64,000 nt of DNA from Streptomyces malaysiense (GTDB taxonomy: Bacteria; Actinomycetota; Actinomycetes; Streptomycetales; Streptomycetaceae), in contig NZ_LBDA02000019.1 of NCBI RefSeq assembly GCF_000980885.2, positions 1-64,000 of the forward strand, given 5' to 3'. The notes under the pieces were generated by a model. It was not told the origin of the DNA. It was given only the letters and a program-made list of their open reading frames with translations, and did not search any database. The position numbers and the translations under genes are program-made. Positions 9,224-17,654 of this stretch are shown piece after piece. The stretch's first letter is position 1. Every line of letters starts with the position of its first letter.

Positions 9224-9344
9224 CCTGATTTACTCGGAGTAACAGCCGCCCCGATTGCCAAGATTTGGCAAAGCGGAGCGGCCCCAACGCATTGTCGGCA
9301 AACCTTTCACCTCGGCGTCACAGGCCGTGGCGTTTACGGACTGG

Positions 9345-10322
9345 TCAGAAAAGAGCCCGCGCGAGCGCCCTGCGAGCGCCGATCACCCGGGGGTCCTCGG
9401 AGCCCACGACCTCGAACAGCTCCAGGAGCCGGCGGCGTACCGCGTCCCGGTCGTCACCCGCCGTGCGCTGCACGGTCTCGATCAACCGCCCGAAGGCGTC
9501 CTCGACATGACCGCCCACCAGGTCCAGGTCCGCGGCGGCGATCTGCGCCTTCGCGTCCTTGGGCTGCTCGGCTGCCTCCCGGCGCACCTTCTGCGGATCC
9601 ATACCCTGCACCCGGCGCAGCAACTCCGCCTGCGCGAGACCGAGTTTGGCCTCGGGGTGGGCCGGGTCGTCGGCCAGCACGTTCTGGTACGCGGCGACCG
9701 CGCCCTCCAGGTCGCCGGCGTCCAGGGCCTGGGCCGCCGCGTTCAGCAGCGCGTCGTAAGGACCGACCGGGGCCTCGGCGCCCGCGCCGGGAGCGCCGCC
9801 CGGCCGCGCGTCCGGGTCGACGGTCAGGCCGGTCAGGCCGAAGCGCTCCTCGGCGACCTGCACCAGCTGGTCAAGGGTGCCGCGGATCTGCTCCTCGCCG
9901 GCCGTCCCCTGGAACAGGGGCAGGGCCTGGCCCGCCACGACGGCGAACACCGCCGGGATGCCCTGCACCCCGAACTGCTGCATCAACATCTGGTTGGCGT
10001 CGACGTCGATCTTGGCGAGGAGGAAGCGCCCGGCGTACTCGACCGCCAGTCGCTCCAGGACCGGGCTCAGCTGCTTGCAGGGCTGACACCACTCGGCCCA
10101 GAAGTCGATGACGACGGGCACCTCGGCGGAGCGCTGGAGGACCTCGCGCTCGAAGCCCGCCTCATCGACGTCGATGACGAGATCGGCCGGGGAGACGGCG
10201 CCCGTGCCGCCCTGCCGGGCCGCTTCCGCGCGCGCCTGCTCGGCCTTGGCCTTGGCCTCCTGGGCCGCCTTCACCGCGGCGAGGTCGACCACGCCGCTCA
10301 TGGACATGTTCCGTGGCTGCAT
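9345..10322 (-). CDS. thioredoxin-like protein with TPR C-terminal half (co-chaperone/CnoX type)
   Basis: The 325-residue protein has an Ala/Lys-rich N-terminal helix (about 1-45), a thioredoxin fold (about 50-155) with active site FWAEWCQPCK, and a C-terminal helical region (about 185-325) with TPR-like pairs (DALLNAAAQALDAGDLEGAVAAYQNVL...PEAKLGLAQAEL). This matches the YbbN/CnoX family, holdases that protect clients from oxidation, but here both Cys of the CxxC are kept (CQPC), so it may also be an oxidoreductase. The ATG at 10322 was chosen for GGGGAGGA 8 nt upstream; an upstream in-frame start at 10388 has no such site. Cytoplasmic. It is divergent from a tetR gene. Confidence 0.88.
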   Translation of the reverse strand: MQPRNMSMSGVVDLAAVKAAQEAKAKAEQARAEAARQGGTGAVSPADLVIDVDEAGFEREVLQRSAEVPVVIDFWAEWCQPCKQLSPVLERLAVEYAGRFLLAKIDVDANQMLMQQFGVQGIPAVFAVVAGQALPLFQGTAGEEQIRGTLDQLVQVAEERFGLTGLTVDPDARPGGAPGAGAEAPVGPYDALLNAAAQALDAGDLEGAVAAYQNVLADDPAHPEAKLGLAQAELLRRVQGMDPQKVRREAAEQPKDAKAQIAAADLDLVGGHVEDAFGRLIETVQRTAGDDRDAVRRRLLELFEVVGSEDPRVIGARRALARALF

Positions 10323-10431
10323 GCGTCTATCCTCCCCTGTTCCAGCGTCTGAAGAAAAAAGCGCCGCTGTCCGGCGCCGGGTCCCCACCCACGCCGTGCT
10401 GTTCTGCCCGCGTACGTCCCTCGCGAGCTTT

Positions 10432-10448
10432 CGCTACGACCCGTAGCG
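10432..10448. promoter_or_regulatory. inverted repeat CGCTACG-ACC-CGTAGCG between trx and tetR
   Basis: Perfect 7-bp arms with a 3-bp centre. Each arm contributes to a TAnnnT-type hexamer (TAGCGT on plus, TACGCT on minus), so it may be overlapping divergent -10 elements or an operator for the adjacent TetR. It sits about 110 nt from the thioredoxin start. Confidence 0.4.
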
Positions 10449-10541
10449 TAATGGCAATGGGGGATCGCGCGACACCGCCTTCCGGTGATCTCCCTCACGA
10501 CGCCACGGATCCGGACGCCACCGGCCGGTTATGGTCGGGGG

Positions 10542-11159
10542 ATGCAGAGCCGCACCCCCGCCGCCCGTCCCGGGCGCCCGCGCAGCGCCACCGCGGACGC
10601 CGCGATCCTGGCCGCGACCCGGGAGGCGCTGGTGGAGCTGGGGTGGTCCAAGCTCACGCTCCAGGACGTGGCCACGCGCGCGGGGGTGGCGAAGACCACG
10701 CTCTACCGCCGCTGGGCGGGCAAGAACGAGCTGGTCGTCGACGCGGTCGCGGAACTCTTCGACGAGCTGCGGCTGCCCGACGCGGGCAGCCTGGCCGCCG
10801 ACATCGAGGGCGTGGTCCTCCAGTTCGCGGCGCTCCTGGACCGCCCCGAGTGCCGCAGCGGTCTCATGGCGGTGGTCGCGGAGTCGACCCGTGACGAACC
10901 CCTGCGCGAACGCATCCGAGCCTCGGTCGTGGAACGCCAGAAACGCCTGGTCGTCGAGGGCCGCGCCCGCGCCCAGGCCCGCGGCGAACTCCCTCCGGAG
11001 TCGGACCCCGAGGAAACCGCCCGCACCATCGACCTCACCTTCGACATGGTCGCCGGCGCCGTCGTCCACCGGACCCTGGTCAGCGGCAAACCGGCCGACG
11101 GCCCGTGGATCCGGAGCTTCATCCGGGTGCTTCTGCTGGGGTTGTCCGCCCCGGCATGA
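10542..11159 (+). CDS. TetR/AcrR family transcriptional regulator
   Basis: 205 residues. The N-terminal helix-turn-helix spans about residues 20-65 (AAILAATREALVELGWSKL, then DVATRAGVAKTTLYRRWAGK), the classic TetR signature. The rest is a helical ligand domain with no specific features I recognise (resembles TetR_C_11-type domains). The ATG at 10542 lacks a good ribosome-binding site. TATGGT (10530-10535) ends exactly 6 nt upstream, so a leaderless transcript is likely. Divergent from the thioredoxin gene; target unknown. Confidence 0.9.
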   Translation: MQSRTPAARPGRPRSATADAAILAATREALVELGWSKLTLQDVATRAGVAKTTLYRRWAGKNELVVDAVAELFDELRLPDAGSLAADIEGVVLQFAALLDRPECRSGLMAVVAESTRDEPLRERIRASVVERQKRLVVEGRARAQARGELPPESDPEETARTIDLTFDMVAGAVVHRTLVSGKPADGPWIRSFIRVLLLGLSAPA

Positions 11160-11361
11160 GGACGCGGAGCGACCGGTGCCGCACGGGACACCTCGGCGGC
11201 ACGCCCCGCACGGAACCCCGACCGAATCCGAACCCCCGCCCGCTCCCTCGCAACGGGCCCGTGTCCCCGTGCGCACCCCCGACGAACGCGGGACGCCCCG
11301 GCGGCTCGGCCCCCCACGGCCCCCAACCCGCCCCACGACCGGCCCAGATCTCCGTGAGCCC

Positions 11362-11433
11362 GGCACCGCGCCCGCGGCCACCGCGCGAGCCCCCGGACCG
11401 GCCGGAGCGGGCCGATCGAACGGACCCCACCGC
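11362..11433. repeat. direct repeat, copy 1 (about 72 bp)
   Basis: Begins with a 21-bp block identical to copy 2 (key sequence GGCACCGCGCCCGCGG), then continues with roughly 80 percent identity, including CCGGCCGGAGCGG and ACGGACCCC. Copy 2 starts 261 bp further on. Confidence 0.7.
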
Positions 11434-11622
11434 GCGCCCGCCCGACGAACGCGGGACCCCCCCGGCGGCGCGGACCGGCGGCTCGAAGCGGCGGCGCGGA
11501 CCGGCGGGGAGCCCAGGCCGAGCCCGGATCCCCGTGACCTCCGACCCACCCCGCAACGGCCCCCACGACCCCGCAAGCACCCCCGCACAACCCGGCCCCC
11601 GCCCCGGCCGGGACCGGACCCC

Positions 11623-11694
11623 GGCACCGCGCCCGCGGCCACCACGTGAGCCCCTGGGCCGGCCGGAGCGGACCAGCCGCACGGACCCCGCCGC
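11623..11694. repeat. direct repeat, copy 2 (about 72 bp)
   Basis: Second copy of the unit at 11362, offset by exactly 261 bp. The first 21 bp are identical. It ends about 60 bp before the icmA stop codon. Confidence 0.7.
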
Positions 11695-11751
11695 GCCGCC
11701 CGCCCGCTGGCCGGCCCGGCCGCGAGGCCCCCGTCGGGAGCCCGGCCGTCC

Positions 11752-13452
11752 TCAGAATCCCGGCGGTTCCGTGTACGCGCCCCACTCGTCGCGCAGGACG
11801 CCGCAGATCTCGCCGAGGGTCGCCTCCGCGCGGACCGCGGACAGCATCGGTCCGATCATGCTGGAGTCGTCGCGGGCGGCGGTGAGGAGCGCGGTGAGGG
11901 ACGTGCGCACGGCGTCCTCGTCGCGGGCGGCCCTGCGGTCCCCGAGGATCTGGACCTGGGCGCGTTCCACCTCGTGGCCGACGCGCAGGATCTCCAGTTC
12001 GCCGGTGACGGAGCCGGTGTGCGTGTTGACGCCCACGACCTTCTTCTCGCTCTTCTCCAGGGCCTGTTGGTAGCGGAAGGCGGACTCGGCGATCTCGCCG
12101 GTGAACCAGCCGTCCTCGATCCCGCGCAGGATCCCGGAGGTCATCGGCCCGATGGGGTGCCGCCCGTCCGGACGGGCCGCGCGCCCCCGCTCCCTGATCC
12201 GCTCGAAGATCTCCTCCGCGGCCGCCTCGATGCGGTCGGTCAGCTGCTCGACGTACCACGCGCCCCCCAGCGGATCCGCCACCCCCGCGACCCCGGTCTC
12301 CTCCATCAGCACCTGCTGGGTGCGCAGCGCGATCTCCGCGGCCCGCTCGCTGGGCAGCGCCAGCGTCTCGTCCAGGGCGTTGGTGTGCAGCGAGTTGGTC
12401 CCGCCGAGCACCGCGGCCAGCGCCTCCACCGCGGTGCGCACCACGTTGTTGTACGGCTGCTGCGCGGTCAGCGAGACCCCGGCGGTCTGCGTGTGGAACC
12501 GCAGCCACTGCGCCTTCTCGGTCCGCGCGCCGTACACGTCCCGCAGCCACCGCGCCCAGATGCGCCGCGCGGCACGGAACTTGGCGATCTCCTCGAAGAA
12601 GTCGACATGGGCGTCGAAGAAGAACGAGAGCCCGGGGGCGAACGCGTCGACGTCCAGGCCCCGGCTCATCCCCAGCTCGACGTACCCGAACCCGTCCGCG
12701 AGCGTGTACGCCAGCTCCTGCGCGGCCGTCGCCCCCGCCTCCCGGATGTGGTAACCGGAGACCGACAGCGGCTTGTAGGCGGGGATGCCGGCCGCGCAGT
12801 ACTCCATGAGGTCGCCGATCAGGCGCAGATGCGGCTCCGGCTGGAAGAGCCACTCCTTCTGGGCGATGTACTCCTTGAAGATGTCCGTCTGGAGCGTGCC
12901 GTTGAGGACCGCGTGATCCACGCCCTGGCGTTCGGCCGCGACCAGGTACATGCAGAAGACGGGCACGGCGGGCCCGCTGATCGTCATGGACGTGGTGACC
13001 TCGCCGAGCGGGATGCCCTCGAAAAGGATCTCCATGTCGGCGGCCGAGTCGATCGCGACCCCGCAGTGCCCGACCTCGCCGAGCGAGCGGGGGTCGTCCG
13101 AGTCCCGGCCCATCAGCGTGGGCATGTCGAACGCCACGGACAGGCCGCCGCCGCCCGCGGCGAGGATCATCTTGTAGCGCTCGTTGGTCTGCCGGGCGTT
13201 GCCGAACCCGGCGAACTGCCGGATCGTCCAGGTGCGCCCCCGGTAGCCGGTCGAATGGAGCCCCCTGGTGAACGGGTACTCCCCCGGCCAGCCGATCCGC
13301 TCGAATCCCTCGTACGTGTCACCGGGCCGCGGCCCGTACACCGGCTCCACGGGATCCCCGGAGAGCGTGGAGAAGTCGGCGTCACGCTTGTGCGCGGCGT
13401 CGTATCGGGCCTGCCAGCGCCGGCGGCCCTCCTCGATGGCGTGAGCGTCCAT
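11752..13452 (-). CDS. icmA: isobutyryl-CoA mutase large (substrate-binding) subunit
   Basis: Coenzyme B12-dependent rearrangement of isobutyryl-CoA and n-butyryl-CoA, linking valine breakdown to fatty-acid and polyketide precursors. It is 566 residues, the size of streptomycete IcmA, and lacks a B12-binding domain, which IcmB supplies (not in this window). Two diagnostic residues can be read directly: Phe80 in [10 protein letters not shown], where methylmalonyl-CoA mutase has Tyr, and Gln198 in KEYIAQKEW, where it has Arg. Both favour isobutyryl-CoA over methylmalonyl-CoA. The ATG at 13452 has no ribosome-binding site; TAAATT ends 7 nt upstream, suggesting a leaderless mRNA. meaB, mce and a cobalamin adenosyltransferase lie elsewhere in the window. 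Confidence 0.94.
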   Translation of the reverse strand: MDAHAIEEGRRRWQARYDAAHKRDADFSTLSGDPVEPVYGPRPGDTYEGFERIGWPGEYPFTRGLHSTGYRGRTWTIRQFAGFGNARQTNERYKMILAAGGGGLSVAFDMPTLMGRDSDDPRSLGEVGHCGVAIDSAADMEILFEGIPLGEVTTSMTISGPAVPVFCMYLVAAERQGVDHAVLNGTLQTDIFKEYIAQKEWLFQPEPHLRLIGDLMEYCAAGIPAYKPLSVSGYHIREAGATAAQELAYTLADGFGYVELGMSRGLDVDAFAPGLSFFFDAHVDFFEEIAKFRAARRIWARWLRDVYGARTEKAQWLRFHTQTAGVSLTAQQPYNNVVRTAVEALAAVLGGTNSLHTNALDETLALPSERAAEIALRTQQVLMEETGVAGVADPLGGAWYVEQLTDRIEAAAEEIFERIRERGRAARPDGRHPIGPMTSGILRGIEDGWFTGEIAESAFRYQQALEKSEKKVVGVNTHTGSVTGELEILRVGHEVERAQVQILGDRRAARDEDAVRTSLTALLTAARDDSSMIGPMLSAVRAEATLGEICGVLRDEWGAYTEPPGF

Positions 13453-13459
13453 ACCATCG

Positions 13460-13489
13460 AATTTACTTGGACGTCCTAGTAAGTGTCGA
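13460..13489 (-). promoter_or_regulatory. icmA promoter with 20-bp palindromic operator in the spacer
   Basis: Read on the minus strand: TCGACA (13489-13484), an 18-nt spacer, TAAATT (13465-13460), then 7 nt to the ATG. The spacer is filled by TTACT-N-GGACGTCC-N-AGTAA (13463-13482), a 20-bp palindrome with a single mismatched pair. A repressor bound here would block RNA polymerase directly. The regulator is unknown. Confidence 0.65.
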
Positions 13490-13549
13490 CGCCCGAGCCG
13501 CCGTACGGGTGCGGTACGGCGGCTGCGGCCCTGGTCCCGCGGCGGGGGC

Positions 13550-13888
13550 CTACGCCTCGGCGACGGCCGGGGTGCGGTCGGCGATCTTGCCGTCCAGTTC
13601 CCGGCTGATCCTCCGCTCCACGAAGAACGCGGCGGTCGGGATGGTGCCCGCGAGGAGCACCCACAGCTGCTTGCCGACCGGCCACTTCGCCTTGGCGCCC
13701 AGGTCGAAGGCGAAGACCAGGTAGACGACGTACAGCCAGCCGTGGGCGATGGCGATGACACGGGTCATGTCGGCCGCGCCGCTGATGTCCAGCCCGTACT
13801 TCGCGATCATGCTCAGGCACAGGAGCACCAGAAGGACACCCGTGGTGTAGGCCATGACGCGGTAGCGGGTCAGCACGCTCTTCTTCAT
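13550..13888 (-). CDS. DUF3817 family small integral membrane protein
   Basis: 112 residues with three predicted membrane helices: MAYTTGVLLVLLCLSMIAKY (about 10-30), IAHGWLYVVYLVFAFDLG (about 45-62) and QLWVLLAGTIPTAAFFVERR (about 72-92). The His-Gly in the second helix and the FFVERR ending are typical of DUF3817, a family without known function. ATG at 13888; the ribosome-binding site is weak. A paralogue is at 16424-16768. It lies between icmA and a marR gene on the same strand. Confidence 0.88.
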   Translation of the reverse strand: MKKSVLTRYRVMAYTTGVLLVLLCLSMIAKYGLDISGAADMTRVIAIAHGWLYVVYLVFAFDLGAKAKWPVGKQLWVLLAGTIPTAAFFVERRISRELDGKIADRTPAVAEA

Positions 13889-13931
13889 GGAGTCGAGCGT
13901 AACCACCCGTTCCGGGAGATCTTGGCCGGGG

Positions 13932-14441
13932 TCACCCCTCGTCGAAGTCCAGCGCGGCGATCCGCAGCGGGCGGAACATCGCGAAGATCTCCCGGCACTC
14001 CTCGGCGTCGTAAGCACCGAGCCCGAAGTCCATGGCCATCAGGTCGCGGGAGGCCGCGTCGACCACCTCACGGCCCTTCTCGGTGATCACCGCGAGGGTG
14101 CCGCGGCCGTCGTTGGGATTGGGCCGCTTGGCGACCAGGCCGGACTTGACCAGCCGGTCGACCGTGTTCGTCACGGACGTGGGGTGCACCATGAGACGCT
14201 CGCCGATCTTGGACATCGGCAGCTCCCCGGCCTTGGAGAAGGTGAGCAGCACCAGCGCCTCGTAGCGGGCGAACGTCAGCCCGTACGGCTTGACCACCGC
14301 GTCCACCTCGGCGAGCAGGATCTGCTGGGCCCGCATGATCGAGGTGATCGCGGCCATGGACGGCACGTTGCCCCAGCGCTGCTGCCACAGCTCGTCGGCG
14401 CGGGCGATGGGGTCGAACGGGAGGCTGAGTGGCTTCGGCAC
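13932..14441 (-). CDS. MarR family transcriptional regulator
   Basis: 169 residues with a central winged helix (about 55-125): YEALVLLTFSKAGELPMSKI, then LMVHPTSVTNTVDRLVKSGL and the wing KRPNPNDGRGTLAVIT. These match MarR/SlyA-type repressors. The start is GTG at 14441; an ATG-like codon just upstream is out of frame. It precedes the DUF3817 gene (44-nt gap) and may be cotranscribed with it. Ligand and targets cannot be inferred. Confidence 0.9.
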   Translation of the reverse strand: MPKPLSLPFDPIARADELWQQRWGNVPSMAAITSIMRAQQILLAEVDAVVKPYGLTFARYEALVLLTFSKAGELPMSKIGERLMVHPTSVTNTVDRLVKSGLVAKRPNPNDGRGTLAVITEKGREVVDAASRDLMAMDFGLGAYDAEECREIFAMFRPLRIAALDFDEG

Positions 14442-14629
14442 GTCATCAGACCCTACCGGCCGGTCATATGCCGGTCAGCTCCGTCTCATCTTTCGGCCTC
14501 CCGCGACCACGACCGCGACCGCCCACGACCGCCGCCGCGCCCCGAGGCCGCCCGGGGTCCCGCCCAGGGGCACGGGCGACCGCGAGGGACCACGGCACGG
14601 CCGCAGCCGGCCCGCGGCCCGGCCCCCGC

Positions 14630-15277
14630 TCACCGGCCGGCCCGCCGCAGGCGGTGCCGAACGGCCCGCTGCGCCACCGGCCCCAGTTCCTCCAGCGCGG
14701 CCACGAGCGCGGCCAGCTGGTCCAGCGCCCCCAGCGCCGCCTCCGCCCCCGGCGCGTCGACCCCCTCGTACAGCTCGATCCCCACGAACGACGCGGCCAC
14801 CGCCCGCGCGAACCCCGCCGGGTCGACGAACTCGGCGACCGGGGTCCCGGCGAGCAGCCGGGCGAGCACCTGCTCGATCTCCGCGATCCACAGCCGCAGC
14901 CCCGCCGCCGTCGCGGGCCCGAGCGCCGCGTGCGTGGGGGCGCCGGCGAGCAGCTGGCCGAGGAGGGCGACATGGCCGTCGTCCCGCTCGTGCTCGTGGA
15001 TCTCCCGGGCGACGGCGAGCAGCTCGGACAGGGAGGTGACCGCGGCGAGCCGCTCGCGGTAGCGGGCGACGGCCTGCTCCGCGCCGTACCGGCAGGCCGC
15101 CGCGAGCAGCTCGTCCACCGTGCCGAAGTGGTAGAAGACCAGCGCCTGGTTGACGCCGGCCGCGGCGGCCACGGTACGGGCCGAGGTCTTGGCGATGCCC
15201 TGCTCGGTGAGCGTGCGCAGGGCGCCCTCCAGCAGCTTGGCCTTGGTCTCCCGGGCCTTCGGCGTCTCGGAGCTCAC
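14630..15277 (-). CDS. TetR family regulator, likely autorepressor of its operon
   Basis: 215 residues. The TetR helix-turn-helix is at about residues 10-55 (KAKLLEGALRTLTEQGI...AAAAGVNQALVFYHFGT). The GTG at 15277 overlaps the stop of the preceding SRPBCC-like gene (GTGA), so the two are coupled. The adjacent operon promoter carries two perfect 18-bp palindromes (16064-16081, 16109-16126), the expected form of a TetR operator pair, which makes autoregulation likely. The C-terminal ligand domain is Ala/Leu-rich and not diagnostic. Confidence 0.9.
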   Translation of the reverse strand: MSSETPKARETKAKLLEGALRTLTEQGIAKTSARTVAAAAGVNQALVFYHFGTVDELLAAACRYGAEQAVARYRERLAAVTSLSELLAVAREIHEHERDDGHVALLGQLLAGAPTHAALGPATAAGLRLWIAEIEQVLARLLAGTPVAEFVDPAGFARAVAASFVGIELYEGVDAPGAEAALGALDQLAALVAALEELGPVAQRAVRHRLRRAGR

Positions 15278-16038
15278 GCGGGCGCCTCCACACGCTTCTG
15301 GAGGGTGCGCAGCAGCCGCGGCGCCCGGATCCGGGTGGCGGGGGCACGCAGGCAGCGGCGGGCGGCCGGGGTGCATTCGAGCGGCGACTTGAACAGGGCG
15401 AGGCAGACCGCGGCGAGCAGGAGTACCGGGCACAGGTAGGCCATGACGGCGTCGAACGACCCGAACAGGCGCATCAGGCGCTCCAGGCGCAGCCCGCCGA
15501 GGCAGGCGGTGAGCAGCAGGACGCGCACGACGATCTCGGCGAGCCAGTTGCACAGGGCGCGCTCGGGGGTGATGCCGCGCTCCACCCAGAGCCGGAGCCG
15601 GTCGAAGGACCAGGCGGTGGCCCAGTCGAGCAGCGGGCGCACCAGGAGGCGGTCGGCGGCGGCGCCGAGGGCTCCGCCGCGGGGGCGGTAGTCGTAGCCG
15701 GTGAGGAAGCGCACGCCCCGGTCGTCGGGGACGTAGCGCCAGTAGCCGCCGCCCTCGGCGATCAGGCCGAGGGGGTGGGTGGAGGAGAAGCACAGGGCGG
15801 AGGTGCGGGTGCCGTCGGGGCGTTCCTTCTCGCCGGCCGAGACGCCGGTGCCGGCGAGGGCGAGGAAGGGAGGCAGGCGCGCGGTGAAGTGGAAGGGCCG
15901 CGGCTCGCCCGGGGCGCCCGGGAGGTGGCGGAGCTCGGTGACGAGCAGGTACCAGCGCCGGCGCAGGACGGGGTCCTGGGTGTGCGCCCACAGGAGGTCG
16001 AGGTCGGCGCGTATGTGTGTCTCCGTATAGAGACCCAT
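15274..16038 (-). CDS. SRPBCC-like protein with C-terminal membrane segments
   Basis: 254 residues. The N-terminus (TETHIRADLDLLWAHTQDPVLRRRW) resembles the start of SRPBCC/START-like folds, where a helix-grip domain binds a hydrophobic ligand. The region to about 150 is consistent with that fold (FHFTARLPPFLALAGTG, YWRYVPDDRGVRFLTGYDY). Two hydrophobic segments follow (about 165-185 and 205-225, MAYLCPVLLLAAVCLALF). The ATG at 16038 is preceded by GGGGGAA; the frame stays open upstream through the operator palindromes, which would be nonsense as protein. Coupled to the downstream tetR. Substrate unknown. Confidence 0.75.
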   Translation of the reverse strand: MGLYTETHIRADLDLLWAHTQDPVLRRRWYLLVTELRHLPGAPGEPRPFHFTARLPPFLALAGTGVSAGEKERPDGTRTSALCFSSTHPLGLIAEGGGYWRYVPDDRGVRFLTGYDYRPRGGALGAAADRLLVRPLLDWATAWSFDRLRLWVERGITPERALCNWLAEIVVRVLLLTACLGGLRLERLMRLFGSFDAVMAYLCPVLLLAAVCLALFKSPLECTPAARRCLRAPATRIRAPRLLRTLQKRVEAPA

Positions 16039-16063
16039 GGTGTTCCCCCACGTCAGGCCGCTG

Positions 16064-16081
16064 TTTGAGCGATCGCTCAAA
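16064..16081. promoter_or_regulatory. TetR-type operator 1: TTTGAGCGATCGCTCAAA
   Basis: A perfect 18-bp palindrome 26 bp upstream of the SRPBCC-like gene start. Identical to operator 2, 45 bp away (about 4 helical turns, same face). The likely ligand is the TetR encoded by the second gene of the operon. Confidence 0.85.
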
Positions 16082-16108
16082 GGATCTTCGAGAAAGAAGG
16101 TACTTCCC

Positions 16109-16126
16109 TTTGAGCGATCGCTCAAA
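16109..16126. promoter_or_regulatory. TetR-type operator 2: TTTGAGCGATCGCTCAAA
   Basis: Second identical perfect palindrome. It lies 4 bp past the stop codon of the thiamine-binding-like gene and upstream of the TetR operon. Two identical sites suggest cooperative, tight repression. Confidence 0.85.
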
Positions 16127-16130
16127 ACCG

Positions 16131-16427
16131 CTAACCCGCCAGGTGGCGCTCGACCGTCTCCACCTTGGAGGTGAGGCCGTCGGTGACACCGGGCCGGATG
16201 TCGGCCTTGAGGACGAGTGAGACGCGCGGGGCGCGCGCCTCGACGGCGGCGACGGCGCGCCGGACGACGTCCATGACCTCCTCCCAGCTCTCGCCCTCGA
16301 TCGAGGTGAACATGGCGTCGGTGCGGTTCGGCAGGCCGGACTCGCGGACCACGCGGACGGCGTCGGCGACGTACTCCCCGACGTCCTCGCCGACGCCGAG
16401 GGGTGTCACGGAGAAGGCGACGATCAT
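16131..16427 (-). CDS. MTH1187/YkoF family (thiamine-binding-like) protein
   Basis: 98 residues, matching the small ferredoxin-like MTH1187 family, proposed to bind thiamine-like ligands and often seen as a homotetramer. Features are [23 protein letters not shown] at the N-terminus, [25 protein letters not shown] in the middle, and [10 protein letters not shown]. The ATG at 16427 overlaps the stop of the preceding DUF3817 gene (ATGA), so the two are coupled. Cytoplasmic; no thiamine pathway gene is adjacent, so the role is open. Confidence 0.85.
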   Translation of the reverse strand: MIVAFSVTPLGVGEDVGEYVADAVRVVRESGLPNRTDAMFTSIEGESWEEVMDVVRRAVAAVEARAPRVSLVLKADIRPGVTDGLTSKVETVERHLAG

Positions 16428-16768
16428 GCGTTCACGACCCCTTCCTTGCGGGCGCGGGCGGCGATCACGGCGCCCTCGGCCTCGCGGCGCAGCCTCCGCT
16501 CGGCGAAGAAGCCGCCGGTGGGCAGCACCGAGAGCACGAAGTAGAGGGCGGCGGTGCCGAGGCTCCACTTGGCGCGGTTCCAGGCGTCGGCCCAGAAGAT
16601 CACGTACAGGATGAACAGGACACCGTGGACCGCGCCCATCACGGGCACCGCGTTGAAGTCCGTGGTCCGCTTCAGCACGGAGCAGACGAGCAGGACGATG
16701 AAGGACACGGCCTCGGGGGCGGAGACGAGGCGGAGGCGGCGGATGGCGGTGGCGGTCTTGATGTCCAC
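16424..16768 (-). CDS. DUF3817 family membrane protein (second copy)
   Basis: 114 residues with three hydrophobic helices ([52 protein letters not shown]) and the family's central His-Gly and C-terminal FFAERR. Paralogue of the gene at 13550-13888. GTG start at 16768 with AAGGTGA upstream. First gene of a two-gene unit with the MTH1187-like gene; divergent from the AIM24 operon. Confidence 0.88.
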   Translation of the reverse strand: MDIKTATAIRRLRLVSAPEAVSFIVLLVCSVLKRTTDFNAVPVMGAVHGVLFILYVIFWADAWNRAKWSLGTAALYFVLSVLPTGGFFAERRLRREAEGAVIAARARKEGVVNA

Positions 16769-17002
16769 GGATCACCTTCGGTGGGAGTTGCGAGCAGAGG
16801 CGGCCGGCCGGGTCCGGCGGTCGCCGGTCCGGGGTTGCCGGTCCGAGGTCGTCGGCCCGGCGGTTACGGAGCGCCGTCGGGGGGCTACCGGTTTGTGAAC
16901 GCACGCACAAGCGTGCCGCCATTGTGGCAAACCGCGCCCCTGGGGGTCCGCTCAGGGTGCGGCTCCACCCACGGGTGCTGTTCGGCCCACCCGCGCTGCC
17001 GC

Positions 17003-17014
17003 TACGTTCCCAGC
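17003..17014 (+). promoter_or_regulatory. -10 element of the AIM24 operon (TACGTT), leaderless geometry
   Basis: TACGTT at 17003-17008 ends 6 nt before the GTG at 17015, the same spacing seen at pyk, marR, the ABC ATPase and pduO. No ribosome-binding site is present. The -35 is not obvious. Confidence 0.5.
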
Positions 17015-17653
17015 GTGGCGATGTTCCGATTGCAAGGCAGCAAGGTGCTCGCGGTCGAGATGACCGGGGACGCCGTGAAGGCGAAGAACGGCTCGATGGT
17101 CGCGTACGACGGGCAGATGTCCTTCAAGAAACTCACCGGGGGCGGGGACGGGCTGCGCGGGATGGTGACCCGCCGGCTCACCGGTGAGCAGATGGCGGTG
17201 ATGGAGGTGAAGGGGAACGGGACCTGCTGGTTCGCCGACCGGGCGACCGAGATCAACCTGGTGCGCCTCCAGGGCGAGAAACTGTACGTGGAGTCCGGCA
17301 ACCTGCTGGTGACGGACGCGGCGCTGCGCACGGGCACCACGTTCACGGGGCTGCGCGGCGCCTCCCAGGGGAACGGCCTGTTCACCACGACGGTGGAGGG
17401 GCACGGCCAGGCGGCGATCATGTCCGACGGCCCCGCGGTGGCACTGCGGGTCAGCCCCCGCCATCCGCTGACCGTAGATCCGGGGGCCTATGTCGCCCAC
17501 CAGGGCAATGTCCGGCAGTCCTTCCAGTCGGGTGTGACGTTCCGCACCTTCCTCGGGGAGGGCGGGGGCGAGGCGTTCCAGATCCGCTTCGAGGGGGACG
17601 GCCTGGTCTATGTGCAGCCGAGCGAGCGGAACACGATCGCGGGGGACCTGTGA
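17015..17653 (+). CDS. AIM24 family protein (1 of 3 tandem)
   Basis: 212 residues from GTG 17015 (210 if the ATG at 17021 is used). The AIM24/DUF124 fold is a beta-rich trimerising barrel. Features here include [58 protein letters not shown] and a terminal GLVYVQPSE. In yeast AIM24 affects mitochondrial membrane organisation; the bacterial role is unknown. First of three consecutive AIM24 genes. GTG 17015 is preferred because a TAnnnT hexamer ends 6 nt before it, implying a leaderless mRNA. Confidence 0.88.
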   Translation: MAMFRLQGSKVLAVEMTGDAVKAKNGSMVAYDGQMSFKKLTGGGDGLRGMVTRRLTGEQMAVMEVKGNGTCWFADRATEINLVRLQGEKLYVESGNLLVTDAALRTGTTFTGLRGASQGNGLFTTTVEGHGQAAIMSDGPAVALRVSPRHPLTVDPGAYVAHQGNVRQSFQSGVTFRTFLGEGGGEAFQIRFEGDGLVYVQPSERNTIAGDL

Positions 17654-17654
17654 G

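Larger units (their letters stand above)
8723..9344. other. 622-bp non-coding region upstream of the DUF6230 operon
   Basis: No convincing gene. It holds two distinct signals: an inverted repeat around TTACT/AGTAA (9098-9115) on the DUF6230 promoter side, and a stem-loop (9186-9223) just beyond the end of the thioredoxin gene. The stretch 9060-9340 is clearly richer in A+T than its surroundings, as expected of promoter DNA. The open frames here lack streptomycete codon bias. Confidence 0.7.
11160..11751. other. 592-bp GC-extreme spacer between convergent tetR and icmA, with direct repeats
   Basis: No gene supported: the open frames translate to Pro/Arg/Ala strings without family resemblance. 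The region consists of degenerate copies of a C-rich sequence. A 14-bp block (GACGAACGCGGGAC) recurs at 11281 and 11444, and a longer unit recurs at 11362 and 11623. It could be a degraded tandem duplication or a structured 3' region acting as terminator for both convergent genes. Confidence 0.6.

Noticed and set aside
11160..11751. A small Pro/Arg-rich protein gene in the spacer.
   Set aside because: No ribosome-binding site or family likeness, and the codon pattern is not streptomycete; repeats explain the open frames better.
14630..16189. A single 519-codon gene combining the SRPBCC region and TetR.
   Set aside because: The upstream part is the wrong frame of the SRPBCC-like gene and reads through the operators; GTG 15277 with stop overlap is the real start.
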